In this document: piece after piece, positions 13,301 to 28,200 of the stretch
Layout of the letters: every line of letters starts with the position of its first letter
How positions within the stretch are numbered: position 1 is the first letter of the stretch
NCBI RefSeq assembly: GCF_963259705.1
Contig: NC_081853.1
Coordinates: 248,001-312,000 of the forward strand
Reading direction: 5' to 3'
Source: Myotis daubentonii
Taxonomy: Eukaryota > Chordata > Mammalia > Chiroptera > Vespertilionidae
DNA: 64,000 nt
The notes under the pieces: model-generated
What the model saw: only the letters and a program-made list of their open reading frames with translations
What the model was told of the DNA's origin: nothing
Database searches by the model: none
Position numbers and translations under genes: made by a program

Positions 13301-14969
13301 GAGCTCTGTAAGCATGAACTCTTAATATTTCAAAGCACAGTCCCGTGAAAACGCCACAGGAAGTACCCGGAGACGTAAATATTACAGGTATTTGCTTCAT
13401 TTCACAGCTTTCCCCTGGAAACGTCCGTGATAGAATACGACAGTAAATGTAGTAAGAATGTATTTACTTGTACTTGAGTTGTTTCTTACACGTTCTTAAC
13501 AATTTCTGGGAACTATCATTGTGTATTTTAACAGTTTTACCAAAATTAGACAGTTTGCTTAGAAGAATTTACCGGAATCGTCACCATTTTAACTGATTCA
13601 CACAAAAAAACGCCAAAGCCAATCCTCCTTAATTGTAAACCTCAACACTATTCTCGTCATTCCAAGGCTTTAGACACCAATTCTGAGCCCTGTAAGCATG
13701 AAGTCTTAATATTTCAAAGCACAGTCCCGTGAAAACGCCACCGGAAGTACCCGGAGATGTAAGTATTACAGGTATTTGCGTCATTTCACAGCTTTCCCCT
13801 GTAAACCTCCGTGATAGAATACGACAGTAAATGTAGTAAGAATGTATTTACTTGTACTTGAGGTGTTTCTTACACGTTCTTAATCATTTCTGGGAACTAT
13901 CATTGTGTATTTTAACAGTTTTACCAAAATTAGACAGTTTGCTTAGAAGTATTTACCGGAATCGTCACCATTTTAACTGATTCACACAAGAAAACGCCAA
14001 AGCCAATCCTCCTTAATTGTAAACAGAAACACTATTCTCGTCATTCCAAGGTTTTAGACACCAATTCTGAGCCCTGTAAGCATGAAGTCTTAATATTTCA
14101 AAGCACAGTCCCGTGAAAACGCCACCGGAAGTACCCGGAGACGTAAATATTACCAGTATTTGCGTCATTTCACAGCTTTCCCCTGGAAAACTCAGATATA
14201 GAATACAACAGTAAATGTAGTAAGAATGTATTTACTTGTACTTGAGGTGTTTTTACACGTTCTTAATCATTTCTGGGAACTATCATTGTGTATTTTAACA
14301 GTTTTACCAAAATTAGACAGTTTGCTTAGAAGAATTTACCGGAATCGTCACCATTTTAACTGATTCACACAAAAAAACGCCAAAGCCAATCCTCCTTAAT
14401 TGTAAACAGAAACACTATTCTCGTCATTCCAAGGCTTTAGACACCAATTCTGAGCTCTGTAAGCATGAACTCTTAATATTTCAAAGCACAGTCCCGTGAA
14501 AACGCCACCGGAAGTACCCGGAGACGTAAATATTACAGGTATTTGCGTCATTTCACAGCTTTCCCCTGCAAACCTCCGTGATAGAATACGACAGTAAATG
14601 TAGTAAGAATGTATTTACTTGTACTTGAGGTGTTTCTTACACGTTCTTAATCATTTCTGGGAACTATCATTGTGTATTTTAACAGTTTTACCAAAATTAG
14701 ACAGTTTGCTTAGAAGAATTTACCGGAATCGTCACCATTTTAACTGATTCACACAAAAAAACGCCAAAGCCAATCCTCCTTAATTGTAAACAGAAACACT
14801 ATTCTCGTCATTCCAAGGCTTTAGGCACCAATTCTGAGCCCTGTAAGCATGAACTCTTAATATTTCAAAGTACAGTCCCGTGAAAACGCCACCAGAAGTA
14901 CCTGGAGATGTAAATATTACCAGTATTTTCGGCATTTCACAGCTTTCCAATGGAAACCTCCGTGATTGA
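10364..14969. repeat. Two more six-monomer HORs (2303 bp each)
   Basis: Units 10364-12666 and 12667-14969 restore the order Q-R-S-T-U-P. Their R monomers share GGGAAAAATC in place of GGGAACTATC and TGCTTCATTT in place of TGCGTCATTT. The R monomer starting at 15354 in the following region has the same two variants, which ties three consecutive copies into one local expansion. Confidence 0.88.
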
Positions 14970-17900
14970 ATACTACAGTAAATGTAGTAAGAATCTATTT
15001 ACGTGTACTTGAGGTGTTTCTTACACGTTCTTAATCATTTCTGGGAACTATCATTGTGTATTTTAACAGATTTACCAAAATTAGACAGTTTGCTTAGAAG
15101 TATTTACCGGAATCGTCACCATTGTAACTGATTCACACAAAAAAACGCCAAAGCCAATCCTCCCTAATTGTAAACCTCAACACTATTCTCGTCATTCCCA
15201 GGCTTTAGACACCAATTCTGAGCCCTGTAAGCATGAAGTCTTAATATTTCAAAGCACAGTCCCGTGAAAACGCCACCGGAAGTACCCGGAGACGTAAATA
15301 TTACCAGTATTTGCGTCATTTCACAGCTTTCCCCTGGAAACTTCCGTGATAGAATACGACAGTAAATGTAGTAAGAATGTATTTACGTGTACTTGAGGTG
15401 TTTCTTACACGTTCTTAATCATTTCTGGGAAAAATCATTGTGTATTTTAACAGTTTTGCCAAAATTAGACAGTTTGCTTAGAAGTATTTACCGGAATCAT
15501 CACCATTTTAACTGATTCACACAAGAAAACGCCAAAGACAATCCTCCTTAATTGTAAACAGAAACACTATTCTCGTCATTCCAAGGCTTTAGACACCAAT
15601 TCTGAGCTCTGTAAGCATGAACTCTTAATATTTCAAAGCACAGTCCCGTGAAAACGCCACAGGAAGTACCCGGAGACGTAAATATTACAGGTATTTGCTT
15701 CATTTCACAGCTTTCCCCTGGAAACGTCCGTGATAGAATACGACAGTAAATGTAGTAAGAATGTATTTACTTGTACTTGAGTTGTTTCTTACACGTTCTT
15801 AACAATTTCTGGGAACTATCATTGTGTATTTTAACAGTTTTACCAAAATTAGACAGTTTGCTTAGAAGAATTTACCGGAATCGTCACCATTTTAACTGAT
15901 TCACACAAAAAAACGCCAAAGCCAATCCTCCTTAATTGTAAACCTCAACACTATTCTCGTCATTCCAAGGCTTTAGACACCAATTCTGAGCCCTGTAAGC
16001 ATGAAGTCTTAATATTTCAAAGCACAGTCCCGTGAAAACGCCACCGGAAGTACCCGGAGATGTAAGTATTACAGGTATTTGCGTCATTTCACAGCTTTCC
16101 CCTGTAAACCTCCGTGATAGAATACGACAGTAAATGTAGTAAGAATGTATTTACTTGTACTTGAGGTGTTTCTTACACGTTCTTAATCATTTCTGGGAAC
16201 TATCATTGTGTATTTTAACAGTTTTACCAAAATTAGACAGTTTGCTTAGAAGTATTTACCGGAATCGTCACCATTTTAACTGATTCACACAAGAAAACGC
16301 CAAAGCCAATCCTCCTTAATTGTAAACAGAAACACTATTCTCGTCATTCCAAGGTTTTAGACACCAATTCTGAGCCCTGTAAGCATGAAGTCTTAATATT
16401 TCAAAGCACAGTCCCGTGAAAACGCCACCGGAAGTACCCGGAGACGTAAATATTACCAGTATTTGCGTCATTTCACAGCTTTCCCCTGGAAAACTCAGAT
16501 ATAGAATACAACAGTAAATGTAGTAAGAATGTATTTACTTGTACTTGAGGTGTTTTTACACGTTCTTAATCATTTCTGGGAACTATCATTGTGTATTTTA
16601 ACAGTTTTACCAAAATTAGACAGTTTGCTTAGAAGAATTTACCGGAATCGTCACCATTTTAACTGATTCACACAAAAAAACGCCAAAGCCAATCCTCCTT
16701 AATTGTAAACAGAAACACTATTCTCGTCATTCCAAGGCTTTAGACACCAATTCTGAGCTCTGTAAGCATGAACTCTTAATATTTCAAAGCACAGTCCCGT
16801 GAAAACGCCACCGGAAGTACCCGGAGACGTAAATATTACAGGTATTTGCGTCATTTCACAGCTTTCCCCTGCAAACCTCCGTGATAGAATACGACAGTAA
16901 ATGTAGTAAGAATGTATTTACTTGTACTTGAGTTGTTTCTTACACGTTCTTAACAATTTCTGGGAACTATCATTGTGTATTTTAACAGTTTTACCAAAAT
17001 TAGACAGTTTGCTTAGAAGAATTTACCGGAATCGTCACCATTTTAACTGATTCACACAAAAAAACGCCAAAGCCAATCCTCCTTAATTGTAAACCTCAAC
17101 ACTATTCTCGTCATTCCAAGGCTTTAGACACCAATTCTGAGCCCTGTAAGCATGAAGTCTTAATATTTCAAAGCACAGTGCCGTGAAAACGCCACCGGAA
17201 GTACCCGGAGATGTAAGTATTACAGGTATTTGCGTCATTTCACAGCTTTCCCCTGTAAACCTCCGTGATAGAATACGACAGTAAATGTAGTAAGAATGTA
17301 TTTACTTGTACTTGAGGTGTTTCTTACACGTTCTTAATCATTTCTGGGAACTATCATTGTGTATTTTAACAGTTTTACCAAAATTAGACAGTTTGCTTAG
17401 AAGTATTTACCGGAATCGTCACCATTTTAACTGATTCACACAAGAAAACGCCAAAGCCTATCCTCCTTAATTGTAAACAGAAACACTATTCTCGTCATTC
17501 CAAGGTTTTAGACACCAATTCTGAGCCCTGTAAGCATGAAGTCTTAATATTTCAAAGCACAGTCCCGTGAAAACGCCACCGGAAGTACCCGGAGACGTAA
17601 ATATTACCAGTATTTGCGTCATTTCACAGCTTTCCCCTGGAAAACTCAGATATAGAATACAACAGTAAATGTAGTAAGAATGTATTTACTTGTACTTGAG
17701 GTGTTTTTACACGTTCTTAATCATTTCTGGGAACTATCATTGTGTATTTTAACAGTTTTACCAAAATTAGACAGTTTGCTTAGAAGAATTTACCGGAATC
17801 GTCACCATTTTAACTGATTCACACAAAAAAACGCCAAAGCCAATCCTCCTTAATTGTAAACAGAAACACTATTCTCGTCATTCCAAGGCTTTAGACACCA

Positions 17901-20342
17901 ATTCTGAGCCCTGTAAGCATGAAGTCTTAATATTTCAAAGCACAGTCCCGTGAAAACGCCACCGGAAGTACCCGGAGATGTAAGTATTACAGGTATTTGC
18001 GTCATTTCACAGCTTTCCCCTGTAAACCTCCGTGATAGAATACGACAGTAAATGTAGTAAGAATGTATTTACTTGTACTTGAGGTGTTTCTTACACGTTC
18101 TTAATCATTTCTGGGAACTATCATTGTGTATTTTAACAGTTTTACCAAAATTAGACAGTTTGCTTAGAAGTATTTACCGGAATCGTCACCATTTTAACTG
18201 ATTCACACAAGAAAACGCCAAAGCCTATCCTCCTTAATTGTAAACAGAAACACTATTCTCGTCATTCCAAGGTTTTAGACACCAATTCTGAGCCCTGTAA
18301 GCATGAAGTCTTAATATTTCAAAGCACAGTCCCGTGAAAACGCCACCGGAAGTACCCGGAGACGTAAATATTACCAGTATTTGCGTCATTTCACAGCTTT
18401 CCCCTGCAAACCTCCGTGATAGAATACGACAGTAAATGTAGTAAGAATGTATTTACTTGTACTTGAGGTGTTTCTTACACGTTCTTAATCATTTCTGGGA
18501 ACTATCATTGTGTATTTTAACAGTTTTACCAAAATTAGACAGTTTGCTTAGAAGAATTTACCGGAATCGTCACCATTTTAACTGATTCACACAAAAAAAC
18601 GCCAAAGCCAATCCTCCTTAATTGTAAACAGAAACACTATTCTCGTCATTCCAAGGCTTTAGACACCAATTCTGAGCTCTGTAAGCATGAACTCTTAATA
18701 TTTCAAAGCACAGTCCCGTGAAAACGCCACCGGAAGTACCCGGAGACGTAAATATTACAGGTATTTGCGTCATTTCACAGCTTTCCCCTGCAAACCTCCG
18801 TGATAGAATACGACAGTAAATGTAGTAAGAATGTATTTACTTGTACTTGAGTTGTTTCTTACACGTTCTTAACAATTTCTGGGAACTATCATTGTGTATT
18901 TTAACAGTTTTACCAAAATTAGACAGTTTGCTTAGAAGAATTTACCGGAATCGTCACCATTTTAACTGATTCACACAAAAAAACGCCAAAGCCAATCCTC
19001 CTTAATTGTAAACCTCAACACTATTCTCGTCATTCCAAGGCTTTAGACACCAATTCTGAGCCCTGTAAGCATGAAGTCTTAATATTTCAAAGCACAGTCC
19101 CGTGAAAACGCCACCGGAAGTACCCGGAGATGTAAGTATTACAGGTATTTGCGTCATTTCACAGCTTTCCCCTGTAAACCTCCGTGATAGAATACGACAG
19201 TAAATGTAGTAAGAATGTATTTACTTGTACTTGAGGTGTTTCTTACACGTTCTTAATCATTTCTGGGAACTATCATTGTGTATTTTAACAGTTTTACCAA
19301 AATTAGACAGTTTGCTTAGAAGTATTTACCGGAATCGTCACCATTTTAACTGATTCACACAAGAAAACGCCAAAGCCTATCCTCCTTAATTGTAAACAGA
19401 AACACTATTCTCGTCATTCCAAGGTTTTAGACACCAATTCTGAGCCCTGTAAGCATGAAGTCTTAATATTTCAAAGCACAGTCCCGTGAAAACGCCACCG
19501 GAAGTACCCGGAGACGTAAATATTACCAGTATTTGCGTCATTTCACAGCTTTCCCCTGGAAAACTCAGATATAGAATACAACAGTAAATGTAGTAAGAAT
19601 GTATTTACTTGTACTTGAGGTGTTTTTACACGTTCTTAATCATTTCTGGGAACTATCATTGTGTATTTTAACAGTTTTACCAAAATTAGACAGTTTGCTT
19701 AGAAGAATTTACCGGAATCGTCACCATTTTAACTGATTCACACAAAAAAACGCCAAAGCCAATCCTCCTTAATTGTAAACAGAAACACTATTCTCGTCAT
19801 TCCAAGGCTTTAGACACCAATTCTGAGCTCTGTAAGCATGAACTCTTAATATTTCAAAGCACAGTCCCGTGAAAACGCCACCGGAAGTACCCGGAGACGT
19901 AAATATTACAGGTATTTGCGTCATTTCACAGCTTTCCCCTGCAAACCTCCGTGATAGAATACGACAGTAAATGTAGTAAGAATGTATTTACTTGTACTTG
20001 AGGTGTTTCTTACACGTTCTTAATCATTTCTGGGAACTATCATTGTGTATTTTAACAGTTTTACCAAAATTAGACAGTTTGCTTAGAAGAATTTACCGGA
20101 ATCGTCACCATTTTAACTGATTCACACAAAAAAACGCCAAAGCCAATCCTCCTTAATTGTAAACAGAAACACTATTCTCGTCATTCCAAGGCTTTAGGCA
20201 CCAATTCTGAGCCCTGTAAGCATGAACTCTTAATATTTCAAAGTACAGTCCCGTGAAAACGCCACCAGAAGTACCTGGAGATGTAAATATTACCAGTATT
20301 TTCGGCATTTCACAGCTTTCCAATGGAAACCTCCGTGATTGA
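14970..20342. repeat. Irregular HOR stretch with S-T-U sub-repeats and hybrid monomers
   Basis: This stretch is 5373 bp, or 14 monomers. It begins Q, R, S, T, U (14970-16888), but the next monomer at 16889 is S, so P, Q and R are skipped. There follow T at 17273, a U-to-S hybrid at 17657, a T monomer at 18040 with a U-like end, a P-to-U hybrid at 18424, then S 18808, T 19192, U 19576 and P 19959. The three T monomers at 17273, 18040 and 19192 share a private base (GCCTATCC for GCCAATCC). They therefore come from one recently multiplied T copy. Confidence 0.82.
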
Positions 20343-22260
20343 ATACTACAGTAAATGTAGTAAGAATCTATTTACGTGTACTTGAGGTGTTTCTTACACG
20401 TTCTTAATCATTTCTGGGAACTATCATTGTGTATTTTAACAGATTTACCAAAATTAGACAGTTTGCTTAGAAGTATTTACCGGAATCGTCACCATTGTAA
20501 CTGATTCACACAAAAAAACGCCAAAGCCAATCCTCCCTAATTGTAAACCTCAACACTATTCTCGTCATTCCCAGGCTTTAGACACCAATTCTGAGCCCTG
20601 TAAGCATGAAGTCTTAATATTTCAAAGCACAGTCCCGTGAAAACGCCACCGGAAGTACCCGGAGACGTAAATATTACCAGTATTTGCGTCATTTCACAGC
20701 TTCCCCTGGAAACTTCCGTGATAGAATACGACAGTAAATGTAGTAAGAATGTATTTACGTGTACTTGAGGTGTTTCTTACACGTTCTTAATCATTTCTGG
20801 GAACTATCATTGGGTATTTTAACAGTTTTGCCAAAATTAGACAGTTTGCTTAGAAGAATTTACCGGAATCGTCACCATTTTAACTGATTCACACAAAAAA
20901 ACGCCAAAGCCAATCCTCCTTAATTGTAAACCTCAACACTATTCTCGTCATTCCAAGGCTTTAGACACCAATTCTGAGCCCTGTAAGCATGAAGTCTTAA
21001 TATTTCAAAGCACAGTCCCGTGAAAACGCCACCGGAAGTACCCGGAGATGTAAGTATTACAGGTATTTGCGTCATTTCACAGCTTTCCCCTGTAAACCTC
21101 CGTGATAGAATACGACAGTAAATGTAGTAAGAATGTATTTACTTGTACTTGAGGTGTTTCTTACACGTTCTTAATCATTTCTGGGAACTATCATTGTGTA
21201 TTTTAACAGTTTTACCAAAATTAGACAGTTTGCTTAGAAGTATTTACCGGAATCGTCACCATTTTAACTGATTCACACAAGAAAACGCCAAAGCCAATCC
21301 TCCTTAATTGTAAACAGAAACACTATTCTCGTCATTCCAAGGTTTTAGACACCAATTCTGAGCCCTGTAAGCATGAAGTCTTAATATTTCAAAGCACAGT
21401 CCCGTGAAAACGCCACCGGAAGTACCCGGAGACGTAAATATTACCAGTATTTGCGTCATTTCACAGCTTTCCCCTGGAAAACTCAGATATAGAATACAAC
21501 AGTAAATGTTGTAAGAATGTATTTACTTGTACTTGAGGTGTTTTTACACGTTCTTAATCATTTCTGGGAACTATCATTGTGTATTTTAACAGTTTTACCA
21601 AAATTAGACAGTTTGCTTAGAAGAATTTACCGGAATCGTCACCATTTTAACTGATTCACACAAAAAAACGCCAAAGCCAATCCTCCTTAATTGTAAACAG
21701 AAACACTATTCTCGTCATTCCAAGGCTTTAGACACCAATTCTGAGCTCTGTAAGCATGAACTCTTAATATATCAAAGCACAGTCCCGTGAAAACGCCACC
21801 GGAAGTACCCGGAGACGTAAATATTACAGGTATTTGCGTCATTTCACAGCTTTCCCCTGCAAACCTCCGTGATAGAATACGACAGTAAATGTAGTAAGAA
21901 TGTATTTACTTGTACTTGAGGTGTTTCTCACACGTTCTTAATCATTTCTGGGAACTATCATTGTGTATTTTAACAGTTTTACCAAAATTAGACAGTTTGC
22001 TTAGAAGAATTTACCGGAATCGTCACCATTTTAACTGATTCACACAAAAAAACGCCAAAGCCAATCCTCCTTAATTGTAAACAGAAACACTATTCTCGTC
22101 ATTCCAAGGCTTTAGGCACCAATTCTGAGCCCTGTAAGCATGAACTCTTAATATTTCAAAGTACAGTCCCGTGAAAACGCCACCAGAAGTACCTGGAGAT
22201 GTAAATATTACCAGTATTTTCGGCATTTCACAGCTTTCCAATGGAAACCTCCGTGATTGA
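20343..22260. repeat. Five-monomer HOR with an R/S fusion, 1918 bp
   Basis: The order is Q 20343 (383 bp, one T missing in AGCTTCCCC near 20700), an R-to-S fusion at 20726, T 21110, U 21494 (private GTTGTAAG) and P 21877 (private TCTCACACG). The fusion monomer has the R-type TTTTGCC but the S-type AGAAGAATTT and CCTCAAC, so the exchange lies between about 20829 and 20856. Confidence 0.82.
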
Positions 22261-25200
22261 ATACTACAGTAAATGTAGTAAGAATCTATTTACGTGTACT
22301 TGAGGTGTTTCTTACACGTTCTTAATCATTTCTGGGAACTATCATTGTGTATTTTAACAGTTCTACCAAAATTAGACAGTTTGCTTAGAAGTATTTACCG
22401 GAATCGTCACCATTTTAACTGATTCACACAAAAAAACGCCAAAGCCAATCCTCCCTAATTGTAAACCTCAACACTATTCTCGTCATTCCAAGGCTTTAGA
22501 CACCAATTCTGAGCCCTGTAAGCATGAATCTTAATATTTCAAAGCACAGTCCCGTGAAAACGCCACTGGAAGTACCCGGAGACTTAAATATTACAGGTAT
22601 TTGCGTCATTTCACAGCTTTCCCCTGGAAACCTCCGTGATAGAATATGACAGTAAATGTAGTAAGAATCTGTTTACTTGTACTTGAGGTGTTTCTTACAC
22701 GTTCTTAATCATTTCTGGGAACTATCATTGTGCATTTTAACAGTTTTACCAAAATTAGACAGTTTGCTTAGAAGAATTTACCGGAATCGTCACCATTTTA
22801 ACTGATTCACACAAAAAAACGCCAAAGCCAATCCTCCTTAATTGTAAACCTCAACACTATTCTCGTCATTCCAAGGCTTTAGACACCAATTCTGAGCCCT
22901 GTAAGCATGAAGTCTTAATATTTCAAAGCACAGTCCCGTGAAAACGCCACAGGAAGTACCCGGAGACGTAAATATTACAGGTATTTGCGTCATTTCACAG
23001 CTTTCCCCTGGAAACCTCCGTGATAGAATACGACAGTAAATGTAGTAAGAATGTATTTACTTGTACTTGAGGTGTTTCTTACACGTTCTTAACCATTTCT
23101 GGGAACTATCATTGTGTATTTTAACAGTTTTACCAAAATTAGACAGTTTGCTTAGAAGAATTTACCGGAATCGTCACCATTTTAACTGATTCACACAAAA
23201 AAACGCCAAAGCCAATCCTCCTTAATTGTAAACCTCAACACTATTCTCGTCATTCCAAGGCTTTAGACACCAATTCTGATCCCTGTAAGCATGAAGTCTT
23301 AATATTTCAAAGCACAGTCCCGTGAAAACGCCACCGGAAGTACCCGGAGACGTAAATATTACAGGTATTTTCGTCATTTCACAGCTTTCCCCTGTAAACC
23401 TCCGTGATATAATACGACAGTAAATGTAGTAAGAATGTATTTACTTGTACTTGAGGTGTTTCTTACACGTTCTTAATCATTTCTGGGAACTATCATTGTG
23501 TATTTTAACAGTTTTACCAAAATTAGACAGTTTGCTTAGAAGAATTTACCCGAATCGTCACCATTTTAACTGATTCACACAAAAAAACGCCAAAGCCAAT
23601 CCTCCTTAATTGTAAACAGAAACACTATTCTCGTCATTCCAAGGCTTTAGGCACCAATTCTGAGCCCTGTAAGCATGAACTCTTAATATTTCAAAGTACA
23701 GTCCCGTGAAAACGCCACCAGAAGTACCTGGAGATGTAAATATTACCAGTATTTTCGGCATTTCACAGCTTTCCAATGGAAACCTCCGTGATTGAATACT
23801 ACAGTAAATGTAGTAAGAATCTATTTACGTGTACTTGAGGTGTTTCTTACACGTTCTTAATCATTTCTGGGAACTATCATTGTGTATTTTAACAGTTCTA
23901 CCAAAATTAGACAGTTTGCTTAGAAGTATTTACCGGAATCGTCACCATTTTAACTGATTCACACAAAAAAACGCCAAAGCCAATCCTCCCTAATTGTAAA
24001 CCTCAACACTATTCTCGTCATTCCAAGGCTTTAGACACCAATTCTGAGCCCTGTAAGCATGAATCTTAATATTTCAAAGCACAGTCCCGTGAAAACGCCA
24101 CCGGAAGTGCCCGGAGACGTAAATATTACCGGTATTTGCGTCATTTCACAGCTTTCCCCTGGAAACCTCCGTGATAGAATACGACAGTAAATGTAGTAAG
24201 AATCTATTTACTTGTACTTGAGGTGTTTCTTACACGTTCTTAATCATTTCTGGGAACTATCATTGTGCATTTTAACAGTTTTACCAAAATTAGACAGTTT
24301 GCTTAGAAGAATTTACCGGAATCGTCACCATTTTAACTGATTCACACAAAAAAACGCCAAAGCCAATCCTCCTTAATTGTAAACCTCAACACTATTCTCG
24401 TCATTCCAAGCCTTTAGACACCAATTCTGAGCCCTGTAAGCATGAAGTCTTAATATTTCAAAGCACAGTCCCGTGAAAACGCCACCGGAAGTACCTGGAG
24501 ACGTAAATATTACCAGTATTTGCGTCATTTCACAGCTTTCCCCTGGAAACCTCCGTGATAGAATACGACAGTAAATGTAGTAAGAATCTATTTACTTGTA
24601 CTTGAGGTGTTTCTTACACGTTCTTAATCATTTCTGGGAACTATCATTGTGTATTTTAACAGTTTTACCAAAATTAGACAGTTTGCTTAGAAGTATTTAC
24701 CGGAATCGTCACCATTTTAACTGATTCACACAAAAAAACGCCAAAGCCAATCCTCCCTAATTGTAAACCTCAACACTATTCTCGTCATTCCAAGGCTTTA
24801 GACACCAATTCTGAGCCCTGTAAGCATGAATCTTAATATTTCAAAGCACAGTCCCGTGAAAACGCCACTGGAAGTACCCGGAGACTTATATATTACAGGT
24901 ATTTGCGTCATTTCACAGCTTTCCCCTGGAAACCTCCGTGATAGAATATGACAGTAAATGTAGTAAGAATCTGTTTACTTGTACTTGAGGTGTTTCTTAC
25001 ACGTTCTTAATCATTTCTGGGAACTATCATTGTGCATTTTAACAGTTTTACCAAAATTAGACAGTTTGCTTAGAAGAATTTACCGGAATCGTCACCATTT
25101 TAACTGATTCACACAAAAAAACGCCAAAGCCAATCCTCCTTAATTGTAAACCTCAACACTATTCTCGTCATTCCAAGGCTTTAGACACCAATTCTGAGCC

Positions 25201-28200
25201 CTGTAAGCATGAAGTCTTAATATTTCAAAGCACAGTCCCGTGAAAACGCCACAGGAAGTACCCGGAGACGTAAATATTACAGGTATTTGCGTCATTTCAC
25301 AGCTTTCCCCTGGAAACCTCCGTGATAGAATACGACAGTAAATGTAGTAAGAATGTATTTACTTGTACTTGAGGTGTTTCTTACACGTTCTTAACCATTT
25401 CTGGGAACTATCATTGTGTATTTTAACAGTTTTACCAAAATTAGACAGTTTGCTTAGAAGAATTTACCGGAATCGTCACCATTTTAACTGATTCACACAA
25501 AAAAACGCCAAAGCCAATCCTCCTTAATTGTAAACCTCAACACTATTCTCGTCATTCCAAGGCTTTAGACGCCAATTCTGATCCCTGTAAGCATGAAGTC
25601 TTAATATTTCAAAGCACAGTCCCGTGAAAACGCCACCGGAAGTACCCGGAGACGTAAATATTACAGGTATTTTCGTCATTTCACAGCTTTCCCCTGTAAA
25701 CCTCCGTGATATAATACGACAGTAAATGTAGTAAGAATGTATTTACTTGTACTTGAGGTGTTTCTTACACGTTCTTAATCATTTCTGGGAACTATCATTG
25801 TGTATTTTAACAGTTTTACCAAAATTAGACAGTTTGCTTAGAAGAATTTACCGGAATCGTCACCATTTTAACTGATTCACACAAAAAAACGCCAAAGCCA
25901 ATCCTCCTTAATTGTAAACAGAAACACTATTCTCGTCATTCCAAGGCTTTAGGCACCAATTCTGAGCCCTGTAAGCATGAACTCTTAATATTTCAAAGTA
26001 CAGTCCCGTGAAAACGCCACCAGAAGTACCTGGAGATGTAAATATTACCAGTATTTTCGGCATTTCACAGCTTTCCAATGGAAACCTCCGTGATTGAATA
26101 CTACAGTAAATGTAGTAAGAATCTATTTACGTGTACTTGAGGTGTTTCTTACACGTTCTTAATCATTTCTGGGAACTATCATTGTGTATTTTAACAGTTC
26201 TACCAAAATTAGACAGTTTGCTTAGAAGTATTTACCGGAATCGTCACCATTTTAACTGATTCACACAAAAAAACGCCAAAGCCAATCCTCCCTAATTGTA
26301 AACCTCAACACTATTCTCGTCATTCCAAGGCTTTAGACACCAATTCTGAGCCCTGTAAGCATGAATCTTAATATTTCAAAGCACAGTCCCGTGAAAACGC
26401 CACCGGAAGTGCCCGGAGACGTAAATATTACCGGTATTTGCGTCATTTCACAGCTTTCCCCTGGAAACCTCCGTGATAGAATACGACAGTAAATGTAGTA
26501 AGAATCTATTTACTTGTACTTGAGGTGTTTCTTACACGTTCTTAATCATTTCTGGGAACTATCATTGTGCATTTTAACAGTTTTACCAAAATTAGACAGT
26601 TTGCTTAGAAGAATTTACCGGAATCGTCACCATTTTAACTGATTCACACAAAAAAACGCCAAAGCCAATCCTCCTTAATTGTAAACCTCAACACTATTCT
26701 CGTCATTCCAAGCCTTTAGACACCAATTCTGAGCCCTGTAAGCATGAAGTCTTAATATTTCAAAGCACAGTCCCGTGAAAACGCCACCGGAAGTACCTGG
26801 AGACGTAAATATTACCAGTATTTGCGTCATTTCACAGCTTTCCCCTGGAAACCTCCGTGATAGAATACGACAGTAAATGTAGTAAGAATCTATTTACTTG
26901 TACTTGAGGTGTTTCTTACACGTTCTTAATCATTTCTGGGAACTATCATTGTGTATTTTAACAGTTTTACCAAAATTAGACAGTTTGCTTAGAAGTATTT
27001 ACCGGAATCGTCACCATTTTAACTGATTCACACAAAAAAACGCCAAAGCCAATCCTCCCTAATTGTAAACCTCAACACTATTCTCGTCATTCCAAGGCTT
27101 TAGACACCAATTCTGAGCCCTGTAAGCATGAATCTTAATATTTCAAAGCACAGTCCCGTGAAAACGCCACTGGAAGTACCCGGAGACTTATATATTACAG
27201 GTATTTGCGTCATTTCACAGCTTTCCCCTGGAAACCTCCGTGATAGAATATGACAGTAAATGTAGTAAGAATCTGTTTACTTGTACTTGAGGTGTTTCTT
27301 ACACGTTCTTAATCATTTCTGGGAACTATCATTGTGCATTTTAACAGTTTTACCAAAATTAGACAGTTTGCTTAGAAGAATTTACCGGAATCGTCACCAT
27401 TTTAACTGATTCACACAAAAAAAACGCCAAAGCCAATCCTCCTTAATTGTAAACCTCAACACTATTCTCGTCATTCCAAGGCTTTAGACACCAATTCTGA
27501 GCCCTGTAAGCATGAAGTCTTAATATTTCAAAGCACAGTCCCGTGAAAACGCCACAGGAAGTACCCGGAGACGTAAATATTACAGGTATTTGCGTCATTT
27601 CACAGCTTTCCCCTGGAAACCTCCGTGATAGAATACGACAGTAAATGTAGTAAGAATGTATTTACTTGTACTTGAGGTGTTTCTTACACGTTCTTAACCA
27701 TTTCTGGGAACTATCATTGTGTATTTTAACAGTTTTACCAAAATTAGACAGTTTGCTTAGAAGAATTTACCGGAATCGTCACCATTTTAACTGATTCACA
27801 CAAAAAAACGCCAAAGCCAATCCTCCTTAATTGTAAACCTCAACACTATTCTCGTCATTCCAAGGCTTTAGACGCCAATTCTGATCCCTGTAAGCATGAA
27901 GTCTTAATATTTCAAAGCACAGTCCCGTGAAAACGCCACCGGAAGTACCCGGAGACGTAAATATTACAGGTATTTTCGTCATTTCACAGCTTTCCCCTGT
28001 AAACCTCCGTGATATAATACGACAGTAAATGTAGTAAGAATGTATTTACTTGTACTTGAGGTGTTTCTTACACGTTCTTAATCATTTCTGGGAACTATCA
28101 TTGTGTATTTTAACAGTTTTACCAAAATTAGACAGTTTGCTTAGAAGAATTTACCGGAATCGTCACCATTTTAACTGATTCACACAAAAAAACGCCAAAG

